Origin: Niallia circulans
GTDB lineage: Bacteria > Bacillota > Bacilli > Bacillales > Cytobacillaceae
Length of the DNA stretch: 64,000 bases
Reading direction: 5' to 3'
NCBI RefSeq assembly: GCF_003726095.1
Contig: NZ_CP026031.1
Span: 1,364,001 to 1,428,000 of the forward strand
Part shown: positions 46,586 to 55,407 of the stretch, in pieces
Position numbering within the stretch: the first letter of the stretch is position 1
Layout: each line of letters opens with the position of its first letter
Program-made: the position numbers and the translations under genes
The notes under the pieces: generated by a model
The model's input: the letters and a program-made list of their open reading frames with translations, nothing else
Told to the model about the DNA's origin: nothing
Database searches by the model: none

Positions 46586-47533
46586 ATGATGATTACCTTG
46601 CCTGATTATGCACTTGATTATATGGAGAACTTAAATCAATCTGGACGAAGCAAACTTACATTAAAACAATATGAATCTGATTTAAAGAAATTTTTCAGCT
46701 GGCTCTCTACATACAAGGAAAATACTAAATTTGAAACAATAAAGGCATTAGGTGCTGATGATATTCGCGCTTACTTTCATTATTTAAAGGAAAAGCAACT
46801 GTCACAAGCAACTATACGCCGACTTGCATCTGTCCTTAGCCGACTATTGATGTACCACCAATGTGTTTGCGCCCATGAAATTCATAAACTAGCTGAAGCT
46901 GCCCCATTGCGTTCCCTAACTACAAAAGATTTTATTACAAGTGAAGAATCTAATAAATTATTGCAAAACCTGCTGACAAAGGATTTTGAAGGAACTAAAA
47001 AATCGGCTCGAAACTATCTGCTGGCAAGAAATTGGACAATTGTGACTTTATTAAAAACCTTTGGCCTGACACCTCTCGATATACACAGTATTAAAATGAA
47101 AGATGTGAACTTTGCACAAGGAGAACTAACTCTTCATAGAGAAGAATCTGGGTTCCTTCTCACCATTCCAAATGATATTCTGACAAAATTACGAGCATAC
47201 TACTTTTCCATTCCGGAAGTCTTGCGGCCAAAATATTATTCTAATGATCCCGTCTTTGTTGCTTTTAACAATATTTCTTATTCTTTTCAATATGATTATG
47301 ATCGACAAAAACCAAAAGCTCTGTCTGTCCGCGCTATTCAAGAAATGATTAAAGATGAAGTAAAAAGAGCAGGTTTGCGTAAAATTTCTGCAGTCAATTT
47401 TCGCAATGCTGCTATATTAAAAGAACTAGCATTAGGCGTAAGCGATGAGAAGGTAATGCATCAATTTCATTTAACAAGTGAAGCTGCCCTTAGAAGGTAT
47501 AAACAATATTTGCAAAATAAAATCAATAGATAA
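46586..47533 (+). CDS. Tyrosine-recombinase-fold protein with degenerate active site
   Basis: 315-residue protein with the two-domain XerC/XerD layout: an N-terminal SAM-like core-binding domain (about 1-90, LTLKQYESDLKKFFSWL) and a C-terminal catalytic domain. The usual catalytic residues are mostly missing. The first Arg (TGxR) is replaced in FGLTPLDI, and the HxLR box reads VNFRNAA with His lost but Arg kept. The distal His (QFHLTS) and Tyr nucleophile (RRYKQYL) remain. It may bind DNA without recombining it, as proposed for XerD-like proteins in streptococci. The ATG at 46586 is preferred, behind AAGGATGG; an in-frame TTG at 46553 is possible. Confidence 0.8.
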   Translation: MMITLPDYALDYMENLNQSGRSKLTLKQYESDLKKFFSWLSTYKENTKFETIKALGADDIRAYFHYLKEKQLSQATIRRLASVLSRLLMYHQCVCAHEIHKLAEAAPLRSLTTKDFITSEESNKLLQNLLTKDFEGTKKSARNYLLARNWTIVTLLKTFGLTPLDIHSIKMKDVNFAQGELTLHREESGFLLTIPNDILTKLRAYYFSIPEVLRPKYYSNDPVFVAFNNISYSFQYDYDRQKPKALSVRAIQEMIKDEVKRAGLRKISAVNFRNAAILKELALGVSDEKVMHQFHLTSEAALRRYKQYLQNKINR

Positions 47534-47537
47534 ATAG

Positions 47538-47579
47538 AAAAAAGCTGGACCTCCAATATAAAAGTTGGTCCAGCTTTTT
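47538..47579. terminator. Bidirectional terminator
   Basis: AAAAAGCTGGACC pairs perfectly with GGTCCAGCTTTTT. It lies between the convergent recombinase-like gene and spoIIP. Confidence 0.88.
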
Positions 47580-47584
47580 CTTCG

Positions 47585-48724
47585 TTATTGCTGTGTCGCA
47601 TCATTTTCTTCCCAATACACCTTTGAGAATACGTCAGCAAATGCTTCAATGCTGCGATTCAGTTCTCCTTGCGTATTGTCTATCCCACCTACTTCAAGTA
47701 GAATAGCACGATCAGAAAAGTTCTGATTGTATACTCCGTTTCCTTCTTCTTTTCCCTTCAAGAATACGCCTCTCGATATTCCAGGGTATTTTTTTTGCAG
47801 TTCTGCATGAAGCTTTTTGGCAAATTCTTGATTTTTTTCATAGCCTTTATTCGCATTGCCTATAATAAATAGTAATTTGGCATAGCTTTTACCATCAATC
47901 GTAGCACTAGTAGTTTTTTTCCTTGCTGAATCTCGGTGTATATCAATTAAATAGTTTAAATGTTTATTTTCGCTAACTGCTGTCTCCACCACCTCTTTAG
48001 AAACGGCATAAGATGAGAAGAAATTCCAGCCTCTATCAAGAAGCTTTTGGTTAATATTTGTTTTATCTAATTGCACGCCAATTCCTTCATCTTGCAATAT
48101 ACTACTTAATTTATTACTTAGCCCAACTACATTGGCCCGTTCATCTGAGCTGACTGCTTCATTTTCATTTGCATTCTTTAAAAGTGGTAGATATGCTTCT
48201 AGATTATGAGTATTGTAAACCAAAACTGTTTTATTTTTAGGAGTAGTTACTGGAGCTTTATTCTCTGAAGGCTTATCTTCCTTCTCCACTTTTTCTTCAT
48301 CTACTTCTTTAGGGTTCTTCATAAGCTCCTTAGAAGGAGTTGACTCAAATGGTAGATTAGCAAGACTTGTCCCTTCTTCTGCGACAACTATTTCAGTATG
48401 AAAAAAAGTCAGAGCAGGTAGTTCTCTTCCTAAAAGAGTGCGTGTGTCATCTAAACGAATATTAGTGGCAATTTGAAAAAGAATATTTCCGATTGAAAGT
48501 CCCTTTCCATCTGATTTTGGAAAAAGATGATTTTCACTATGAAATATTTCTGTATAAATTTCCGTTGTATTTACTGATTTTAAAATATTGGCAACATTAT
48601 CAGAAGTTAATTTAAAGGAAAAAATAGAGGTCGTGATTCCCGCAATAAGGATAAACATTAGGATGATTCCTAATATTGTTGTATTCAAATATTGGATTAA
48701 TGTACGTGTTTTGGAGGTTTGCAT
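47585..48724 (-). CDS. spoIIP: Stage II sporulation protein P (cell-wall hydrolase)
   Basis: Membrane-anchored amidase/endopeptidase that, with SpoIID and SpoIIM, thins septal peptidoglycan so the mother-cell membrane can engulf the forespore. The 379-residue protein has an N-terminal membrane helix (about 12-37), a charged Lys/Glu-rich linker (about 130-160), and the catalytic domain with VYNTHNLEAY, LIDIHRDS and ILLEVGG. Its presence supports a spore-forming host. In B. subtilis it is made under SigE; I could not fix a SigE promoter with confidence. Confidence 0.93.
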   Translation of the reverse strand: MQTSKTRTLIQYLNTTILGIILMFILIAGITTSIFSFKLTSDNVANILKSVNTTEIYTEIFHSENHLFPKSDGKGLSIGNILFQIATNIRLDDTRTLLGRELPALTFFHTEIVVAEEGTSLANLPFESTPSKELMKNPKEVDEEKVEKEDKPSENKAPVTTPKNKTVLVYNTHNLEAYLPLLKNANENEAVSSDERANVVGLSNKLSSILQDEGIGVQLDKTNINQKLLDRGWNFFSSYAVSKEVVETAVSENKHLNYLIDIHRDSARKKTTSATIDGKSYAKLLFIIGNANKGYEKNQEFAKKLHAELQKKYPGISRGVFLKGKEEGNGVYNQNFSDRAILLEVGGIDNTQGELNRSIEAFADVFSKVYWEENDATQQ

Positions 48725-48924
48725 ATAGGTACATCCCCTTTCTCCTTATAGATATATGTCTATTTACTAGAAAATAGTCTTGTAATCTATGAAATATTTG
48801 ATAGGGAAATGTAATTATTTTAAAGATGATTGAGAAATTTTTTTATTATGTTGATTGCGTAAAATTTATTATAAAGACTATAGGAAGCTGCTATTTTTAG
48901 CTATCCAGTCTTCCATAAAAATAA

Positions 48925-48964
48925 AAATCACCTTCTAGAAAGATTGTCCTTTTCTAGAAAGTGA
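48925..48964 (-). terminator. Terminator of the plsC-fabZ-like operon
   Basis: On the minus strand TCACTTTCTAGAAA pairs with TTTCTAGAAGGTGA and is followed by TTTTTATTTTT. Confidence 0.85.
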
Positions 48965-48981
48965 CCAAGTAACTACTTTGC

Positions 48982-49401
48982 TTATTGAAAGGAAAAAAGA
49001 AACTCTGCTTCACAAATCAATTCACCAGCTACTGTTGCTTTCCCACTTGCTTTAGCAAAGCTATTTTTCACCTTTTCAACCATTACTTCCATACAAAGTT
49101 CATCTCCAGGAAAAACTGGCTTTCGAATTTTGGAATGATTAATGCCTGCTAATAAGGCGAATTTATTCCTATGTTTTTCTTCGCTATGAATAGCTACTGC
49201 TGTAACTTGCGCAATCGCTTCAATTATAAGGACGCCTGGCATAATCGGATTATTGGGGTTTTGCCCCGTCGCAAATGTGTCTTCCTTGTTAATCTGCTTT
49301 ACTCCAACTGCCATTTTGCCTTCTTTTAACTCTAATATTTCATCTACTAGAGGCAGAGGATACCGACTTAGTATATCCTTCACTTTCTGTAGATTCATCA
49401 T
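48982..49401 (-). CDS. FabZ-like hotdog protein lacking the catalytic His
   Basis: 139-residue homologue of beta-hydroxyacyl-ACP dehydratase (FabZ). The hotdog fold is evident from SRYPLPLVDEILEL, NPIMPGVLIIEAIAQV and KPVFPGDEL. The catalytic motif is altered: FabZ proteins read GHFPGNP, but this one reads GQNPNNP, so the catalytic His is Gln while the Glu (in IIEA) is kept. It probably cannot dehydrate by the usual mechanism and may be a thioesterase-like, binding or regulatory protein. It starts 4 bases inside the upstream plsC-like gene (ATGA overlap), so the two are coupled. Confidence 0.83.
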   Translation of the reverse strand: MMNLQKVKDILSRYPLPLVDEILELKEGKMAVGVKQINKEDTFATGQNPNNPIMPGVLIIEAIAQVTAVAIHSEEKHRNKFALLAGINHSKIRKPVFPGDELCMEVMVEKVKNSFAKASGKATVAGELICEAEFLFSFQ

Positions 49402-50003
49402 TGCTTACCGCCTCTTTTATCTAATTCATTTTGTAATTGTGCCATTACATCGCTTAATTCTCTTGTAATATCAGCTGGATCTTTTTTCGTACCATCTTCA
49501 TTTTTCAAAAAAATTGGATCACCAAATATAACACGGATTTTCCTTCCCCTTAACAGCCCCTTTAAATCCGTAGGACCACTATAAGCTGCTGGAACGATAG
49601 GTACTCTCGCCAAGTTTGCAATCGTAGCAGCTCCCTTTTTTAATGGCACATCCTCAGAAGTTCTTGTTCCACTAGGAAAAATTCCTACTATCTTTTTTTC
49701 CTTTAAAAGTTTTACTGGCGTTTTAATACTGCTTGGGCCTGGATTTTCTCGATCCACTGGAAAAGCATTAATACTATGCAAAAATTTCGCTGCATTTGGT
49801 TTATTAAATAACTCTTTCTTAGCCATAAAGTGAATTTCATTTGGTAATAAAGAAGTACCAAGCGCAACCACATCCACCCATCCAATATGAGAACATGCAA
49901 CCACATAACCAGTATCTTGCGGTAATTTATCTTTATTGATTACCTTTGTTCTGCCGAAAATTTTTAAGACAACATTTGCAAATCTGCTCGTAAATGCATA
50001 CAT
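49398..50003 (-). CDS. plsC: 1-acyl-sn-glycerol-3-phosphate acyltransferase (PlsC-like)
   Basis: Membrane-associated acyltransferase that adds a fatty acyl group to lysophosphatidic acid to make phosphatidic acid. The HX4D catalytic pair is in CSHIGWVDV, the substrate motif reads FPSGTRTS (Glu to Ser relative to PEGTR), and VPIVPAAYSG follows. Length 201 is usual for Bacillus forms. A good ribosome site (AAAGGAG) precedes the ATG. It is cotranscribed with a FabZ-like gene, suggesting a shared role in lipid remodelling rather than the main pathway. Confidence 0.87.
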   Translation of the reverse strand: MYAFTSRFANVVLKIFGRTKVINKDKLPQDTGYVVACSHIGWVDVVALGTSLLPNEIHFMAKKELFNKPNAAKFLHSINAFPVDRENPGPSSIKTPVKLLKEKKIVGIFPSGTRTSEDVPLKKGAATIANLARVPIVPAAYSGPTDLKGLLRGRKIRVIFGDPIFLKNEDGTKKDPADITRELSDVMAQLQNELDKRGGKQ

Positions 50004-50330
50004 TTTTTCTTTCTCCTTTATGTGAAAATTACTTATTATTTATGTGTAGCTATACTATATGTAAGATTTTTAAAATGGCCAAATACAAATATTCCGCTGT
50101 TAAAAACCGCTATCAAAAATAATATCATCTGCTATTAGTACTAGATACTATTTTTTTACTACCTACTTATTATATCTCATTCTCCTTAAAAAAAATAGTA
50201 TCAAACAACTACAAAATAGGCGTCTTCCACATAATGGATCAACTGTAATTAAAGCAGTAATTTATCGAACTAATTTTCAAACAAGTTGGTGATCAAAGAA
50301 TGACCACAACCTTTATTTATCCAAATAATA
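50004..50330. other. Intergenic region, nothing recognised
   Basis: About 330 bases of AT-rich sequence between plsC and the terminator of the HAD-phosphatase operon. It should contain the plsC promoter; no motif was clear enough to call. Confidence 0.5.
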
Positions 50331-50391
50331 AAAAAACCTAAACGATCATACGAAATTCTAATGGCCTCTCCGTATAATTGTTTAGGTTTAT
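50330..50391 (-). terminator. Terminator of the DeoR-Cof operon
   Basis: A 19-base stem with two mismatches (50371-50389 with 50334-50352) is followed by a T-run on the minus strand. Confidence 0.82.
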
Positions 50392-50430
50392 ATTTGATTC
50401 TAAGTCTTATATCCATGCAGGGTTCCTATA

Positions 50431-51303
50431 TTATACGGTTATCGAAGACAATACTAATCGTTTAATCGTATTTGCGACTCCATCCTGGTCATTCGTTTCA
50501 GCAACCTCTAGTGAAGCTTCTATTACATCCTGCCTTGCATTTCCCATCGCCACAGGATATCCGACCTTTGTCAGCATCGAAAGATCATTCATACTGTCAC
50601 CCATTGCTAACACATCCTTTAAGTGAATTCCTAAGTGATTTGCTAATTTTGCCAGTGCATTTCCTTTGGAGGCATCCTTATGTTCAAATTCAAAATTATA
50701 GGTACCAGATGTTACAATGGTGATGCTGGAATCATCTTCGAACGTTTTCCATCCAGTGTCTAGCTTCTCCTTATCAAAGGAAAATGCCAAAATATTATAG
50801 ACATCAATTGCTGGATTTTCTATTTCTTTATAGCTATCAATATAAGAAAATCCTGTTTGCGCAAATTGAATAGTCGCATGTTTTTCAAGCTCTTCTCTGC
50901 TAATTTGAGGATTTGCCGTACATAAACGATCTAGTTCAATGGCAATTAATTGTCTACCACGCTGTGGCGAGTATAGATAATCGTTGCTAAAAACTTCATA
51001 ATAGTAATCTCTCTCATCTAACCATTGCAATAGATTCATTGCTTTTGTCTTATCCATCGGAAGATGATCAAATAGTTTTCCTTCTGGATCATGGATAGTC
51101 GCACCATTTGCGCCAATAACCCATGTTTTTAGTCCGGTTTCTTTGAAAATCTCCATAACATCTGGATAGTTTCGCCCTGTTGCTACAATTACTTCTATTC
51201 CTTTTTCTTGTGCACTTTTCAAACTGGCTGCATTTTCTGGACTAATCTTACTTTCATGATTTAAAAGAGTTCCATCTAAATCGGTTACAATACATGTAAT
51301 CAT
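50431..51303 (-). CDS. Cof-type HAD-IIB phosphatase
   Basis: Cytoplasmic sugar-phosphate or cofactor phosphatase of 290 residues. The nucleophile motif is VTDLDGTLL at the N-terminus, and the C-terminal metal motif is MGDSMNDLSML; the IIB cap lies between. The ATG at 51303 overlaps the stop of the DeoR gene (ATGA), so both are made from one transcript with coupled translation. The pairing suggests that the DeoR effector is a phosphorylated sugar dephosphorylated by this enzyme; that is inference. Confidence 0.88.
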   Translation of the reverse strand: MITCIVTDLDGTLLNHESKISPENAASLKSAQEKGIEVIVATGRNYPDVMEIFKETGLKTWVIGANGATIHDPEGKLFDHLPMDKTKAMNLLQWLDERDYYYEVFSNDYLYSPQRGRQLIAIELDRLCTANPQISREELEKHATIQFAQTGFSYIDSYKEIENPAIDVYNILAFSFDKEKLDTGWKTFEDDSSITIVTSGTYNFEFEHKDASKGNALAKLANHLGIHLKDVLAMGDSMNDLSMLTKVGYPVAMGNARQDVIEASLEVAETNDQDGVANTIKRLVLSSITV

Positions 51304-52073
51304 CCTTCTCCATCCTTCCTGTCTGCCACTAATAATTCCACACCATTTTCCTTTAATAATTGAATAAACCATTCTTCCGGTTCTTTATCAGTGATAAAGA
51401 GATCAATATCGGAAAGATTCGCGAATTGGTAAAAGTCAGTGATGCCAATCTTGCTATTATCGGCAACTACAATAACCTGCTTTGCTTGCTGCATCATCTT
51501 CTTTTTAACATCGCCGTCTTCTTCGTCAACAATTGTTAGTCCCTTTTCAGATATACCGACAATACCAATAAACACTTTATCTACATAATATTTATCCAAT
51601 CGTTGAATAACAGAATTCCCATATAAATAGCGATGTTCTTTTTGCATTACTCCACCTAATAAGTGGATTTTCGGCAATTGTTTATCTGATAAAATATCTG
51701 CCAAATTAATAGAATTTGTTATCACTGTACATTCTTGATTAATAAAACTTCCGATTGCCTGTACAGTGGTAGAAGCATCTAAAATTATATGATCATTCTC
51801 ACGAACAAAGGATGCAGCTAATTTTCCAATTGCTTTCTTTTCTTCTGAGACAGCTTTCAATCGATTATGATAATTATCTACTTTGCGATGAGTTTTTGGT
51901 AAAAGCGCACCACCCCTTGTTCGAATAATTGCTTGTTCCTCTTCTAGTTTTACTAAATCCCTTCTAGCTGTATCTCTGGAAACATGAAAGAGAGAACAAA
52001 TTTCTTCCACCGTTATTTTTTCATGCTCATTTAAGTGCTGTATAATCTCCACTAATCTTTGCTCTTGTGCCAT
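51300..52073 (-). CDS. DeoR/GlpR family transcriptional regulator
   Basis: 257-residue regulator with the N-terminal helix-turn-helix (ITVEEICSLFHVSRDTARRDLVKLEE), the wing RTRGGALL and the DeoR effector domain containing LDASTTVQAI and TNSINLA. It is the first gene of a two-gene operon with the HAD phosphatase. It is a different paralogue from the DeoR protein beside the murA-like gene. The effector is unknown. Confidence 0.9.
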   Translation of the reverse strand: MAQEQRLVEIIQHLNEHEKITVEEICSLFHVSRDTARRDLVKLEEEQAIIRTRGGALLPKTHRKVDNYHNRLKAVSEEKKAIGKLAASFVRENDHIILDASTTVQAIGSFINQECTVITNSINLADILSDKQLPKIHLLGGVMQKEHRYLYGNSVIQRLDKYYVDKVFIGIVGISEKGLTIVDEEDGDVKKKMMQQAKQVIVVADNSKIGITDFYQFANLSDIDLFITDKEPEEWFIQLLKENGVELLVADRKDGEG

Positions 52074-52164
52074 ATTATCCCCTCAAATTCATTTCATCTA
52101 TTTACATTTTAAGTTATTTACTTATAAATTTCCATTATAATAAGCAAAATAATTATTTTTACTT

Positions 52165-52208
52165 AAAAAAAACGCAAACGGATATCTATTTCATCCATTT
52201 GCGTTTTT
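52165..52208 (-). terminator. Terminator of the alpha/beta hydrolase gene
   Basis: AAAACGCAAA-GGAT pairs with ATCC-TTTGCGTTTT with one mismatch; T-run on the minus strand. Confidence 0.83.
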
Positions 52209-52210
52209 AA

Positions 52211-52978
52211 TTATTTCCTTTCTAACCAGTCAACCGTTCCATTAATCAGCTTCAAAAATTGCCTTCCAGATGAGAATGTATGTACACCATCTTCAATAAG
52301 TATGGAATCAACTGTTCCTGTATTTCTAGTTAAATATTCATTTTTATATTTATTCAAATAGTGATAAGGAATATCCTCATCAGCTGTACCGTGCACTAGA
52401 AGCACATCTCCTGAAAATTTATGACAGCTAGTTAATGGTTGATAATCTGTTAAAGAATCAAAATAAGTTTGAAAAAAAGAATAACCATAAAAATCAACAA
52501 CTTCCCTCTCTGCTAATTCAGATAATCTAGCTTTACCAAATATTCGTTTAATATCAACCGCTGGATCTCCGACAGCAGCCCACTGAATTAACCGGCTGAC
52601 CCGTGAATCTTTGATAGCTGTCAATACCGCGACAGCTCCTCCCAGACTATGACCAAGTAAAATAAGTTCCGTTATCGAGAATCCATCATAAGCAAATTGA
52701 ATAATTGCTTCTGTCTGTTCTATTAAATCAGACAATTGCGTGCTGCCATACTCACCACTTGATTCACCACATCCCCTATAATCAAAACGAATCACTAAAT
52801 AACCCAATTCAGTCAGTACATTACTTGCCTTTACAAACAAGCGATCAACGCCAATTCTACTGCCAATTAACCCATGACACATTATCACTACTTTATATTC
52901 ACTCTGTATTTTCTTTGGATAATCAACAGACAAAACAATAGTATCGTCTTTCCAGTTGATTGTTCTTACCTCGGTCAT
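52211..52978 (-). CDS. Alpha/beta hydrolase
   Basis: Soluble esterase or peptidase-like hydrolase of 255 residues. The nucleophile elbow is LLGHSLGGA, the oxyanion region CHGLIGSR, the catalytic Asp is in HGTADEDIP and the His in EDGVHTF. RFDYRGCGESSG is typical of serine aminopeptidase S33-like esterases. Substrate unknown. It stands alone with its own terminator. Confidence 0.88.
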   Translation of the reverse strand: MTEVRTINWKDDTIVLSVDYPKKIQSEYKVVIMCHGLIGSRIGVDRLFVKASNVLTELGYLVIRFDYRGCGESSGEYGSTQLSDLIEQTEAIIQFAYDGFSITELILLGHSLGGAVAVLTAIKDSRVSRLIQWAAVGDPAVDIKRIFGKARLSELAEREVVDFYGYSFFQTYFDSLTDYQPLTSCHKFSGDVLLVHGTADEDIPYHYLNKYKNEYLTRNTGTVDSILIEDGVHTFSSGRQFLKLINGTVDWLERK

Positions 52979-53178
52979 TATTTCTTCCTCCTAAATACTT
53001 CATATATCTATTATACATTATTCCTACCTGTTTAGTAAGTTTAAAAGAAGAATTTTCTGAAATCTTTTTCCTCATAAAATAATAGAACCTCTTTCCAACT
53101 TCAAGTTTGTTATTAAAATATGGTAGAATAAACAAGCAATATTTCATTAATTAAAGCGCGTCATTAAAGGAGATTCTT

Positions 53179-53970
53179 ATGTATTATATTGATTATCATC
53201 ATCATTCCAACCATTCATTTGATTCTAAGGCAATAATGATGGATATTTGTGAAAATGCCATAAGTAAAGGGGTAAACGAAATTTGTTTTACCGAACACTT
53301 TTCTGTCAATCCGAATGCTCCTACTTACGGTCATATGATTTGGCCAACATATCTAGAAGACATTAACAAATGTAGAATTCGTTATCAGGATCAATTAATA
53401 ATTAAATTAGGAATTGAACTATGTGAACCCCATTTATTACGTGAACAATATAAAGCAGTGTTAGCACCGATTCCTTTTGATTATATCCTTGGTTCTGTTC
53501 ACAATTTACATGGGCTTACACTTCGTAAATATATGAATACTCACCCTGATGAGGATATTTATCTTACTTATTTTAAAGAGGTTCTTGAATTAGTTACATA
53601 CGCAGATATTGATGTCCTCGCTCATTTTGATTTAATGAAGCGCTATGCCCATCCCATACGAGGTATCTATCACTTCCCTGACTATCAGGAGATTATCACT
53701 ACTATCTTAACAACAGCAATCAAAAGAAACATTGGTTTAGAAATTAATACTTCTGGCTGGCGAACAAGCTTAAATGAATCATTACCTTCTATAGAAGTTT
53801 TGGCATTATATAAAAAGTTAGGTGGCGAAATACTTACAATTGGTTCTGATTCCCATAGAAAAGACGATGTTGGCGCCGGTTTCATGCAAGCTCTTAATCT
53901 AGCAAAGAAAGCAGGTTTTACAGCATATTACAAATATGAAAAAAGAAAACCTATTCGAATAGATATGTAG
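53179..53970 (+). CDS. PHP domain phosphoesterase, histidinol-phosphatase (HisJ)-like
   Basis: Metal-dependent phosphatase of 263 residues. Metal-binding motifs in order are DYHHHSNHSFD, FTEHF, GIELCEP, LGSVHNLHG, LAHFD and IGSDSHR, as in HisJ. HisJ proteins remove phosphate from L-histidinol phosphate in histidine synthesis, but no his genes are nearby, so another phosphate ester is possible. An AAAGGAG site precedes the ATG. It is a single plus-strand gene. Confidence 0.85.
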   Translation: MYYIDYHHHSNHSFDSKAIMMDICENAISKGVNEICFTEHFSVNPNAPTYGHMIWPTYLEDINKCRIRYQDQLIIKLGIELCEPHLLREQYKAVLAPIPFDYILGSVHNLHGLTLRKYMNTHPDEDIYLTYFKEVLELVTYADIDVLAHFDLMKRYAHPIRGIYHFPDYQEIITTILTTAIKRNIGLEINTSGWRTSLNESLPSIEVLALYKKLGGEILTIGSDSHRKDDVGAGFMQALNLAKKAGFTAYYKYEKRKPIRIDM

Positions 53971-54133
53971 AAATCTTAACAGCTTCTTATAAGCATTAGA
54001 GCTATACTAGCAGAGACTCTTCTATTGTAATGAGAAAGTAGAAGGATTTCCGACCATTCCGTTAGGATAGGATGAAAAAATTATCAATTAAAAGGATAAT
54101 ACAGCACTACTCAATAATCATCCCAAACTAAAT

Positions 54134-54222
54134 AAAAAAAGAGTGCATAGGTAGTTACCGATAAAAGTTAGTATTGTTATTCTAACTTTTGGAGATCAGT
54201 ATCCAAATGACACTCTTTTTTT
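54134..54222. terminator. Long nested hairpin / bidirectional terminator
   Basis: Outer arms AAAAAAAGAGTG and CACTCTTTTTTT pair perfectly; an inner stem AAAAGTTAG with CTAACTTTT sits inside. With partly paired middle segments the whole 89 bases form one extended hairpin. It can terminate both the PHP gene region and manA, but it is longer than usual. Confidence 0.7.
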
Positions 54223-54239
54223 ATTTTTGCAAATTCGTT

Positions 54240-55184
54240 TTAGATATAGGAAACAATCAGCTCTGCTTTCCCAGCCAATTCAAATTCACCAAATTTATAT
54301 GGCAGTATGAAATGATCCCCTTTTTGGAAAGTGAATTCTTTGCCATCCTTTTGCAGAGATCCATCTCCTTCAATTACGCTACATAGTAAAAAAGCTTGGT
54401 CTTGTTCTCTAGTAGACTGTCCGTCCAACACCCATTTTTCTACTGTAAAATAATCACATGTAACAAATTTAGTAATCTCCATGTTTCCTTGTTGTTTAAC
54501 AAGTGGAGTAGTTGCCGCTAATTGATGTGGAACAGTTGTAACGTTAATTGACTGTTCAATATGCAGCTCTCGCTTATTGCCGTCGCTATCTGTACGATCA
54601 TAGTCATATACGCGATATGTGGTATCCGAATTTTGTTGCGTTTCAAGGATGATAATCCCTTCACCAATAGCGTGAATCGTTCCGCTAGGTACAAAGAAGA
54701 AATCACCTTTTTTCACTGGTACCTTGTTTAGTAATTCATCCCATTTATTTTCCGCTATCATCGTTGTTAATTCATCTTTTGTGTTCGCGTGATGCCCAAA
54801 AATGATTTCTGCTCCATCCTGACAGTCAATAATATACCAACATTCCGTTTTACCAAGTTCTCCATTTTCATGAACTTTTGCATAGTCATCATTTGGATGC
54901 ACTTGCACAGATAAATCTTGATTAGCATCTAATATTTTTGTTAATAAAGGAAAACGGTCACCTTCCATATTTCCAAAAAGCTCACGATGATTCTCCCATA
55001 ACTCTTCTAAGTTTTTACCCGCTAATGATCCGTTCTTCACCATACTTTGGCCATGAGGATGTGCTGAAAACGCCCAGCACTCTCCTGTTACTTCACTGGG
55101 AATATCATACCCAAAGCTACGTAGTGCTGTACCGCCCCAAATTCTTTCTTTAAATACTGGTTTAAAAAATAATGGCTCGTTCAT
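54240..55184 (-). CDS. manA: Mannose-6-phosphate isomerase, class I
   Basis: Zinc enzyme that interconverts mannose 6-phosphate and fructose 6-phosphate. Zinc ligands are visible in SVQVHPND (Gln, His), KTECWY (Glu) and GTIHAIG (His), and the N-terminal FKERIWGGTAL is typical of the short Bacillus form. Length 314 is normal. It stands alone here with no mannose PTS gene nearby. The unlinked enzyme may serve mannose use or supply of mannose phosphate for surface sugars. Confidence 0.94.
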   Translation of the reverse strand: MNEPLFFKPVFKERIWGGTALRSFGYDIPSEVTGECWAFSAHPHGQSMVKNGSLAGKNLEELWENHRELFGNMEGDRFPLLTKILDANQDLSVQVHPNDDYAKVHENGELGKTECWYIIDCQDGAEIIFGHHANTKDELTTMIAENKWDELLNKVPVKKGDFFFVPSGTIHAIGEGIIILETQQNSDTTYRVYDYDRTDSDGNKRELHIEQSINVTTVPHQLAATTPLVKQQGNMEITKFVTCDYFTVEKWVLDGQSTREQDQAFLLCSVIEGDGSLQKDGKEFTFQKGDHFILPYKFGEFELAGKAELIVSYI

Positions 55185-55407
55185 GTGATTTGGAACTCCT
55201 TCTTTACAATATTTACTAGACTATTCTATCATATTCCAAAGTAAATTGGTTTTTATTTTCATAAAACGAAAATGTCGATCTGCTTTCTATATTATTAAAT
55301 GAAATTGATAACATACATTTTTTTCTAAAAATACAAAAAATATGAGGACAAAGAGGTAGAAAGGTGTTTTAATAGATTTGTAATATATTACTAATAGGAG
55401 GAGAATT

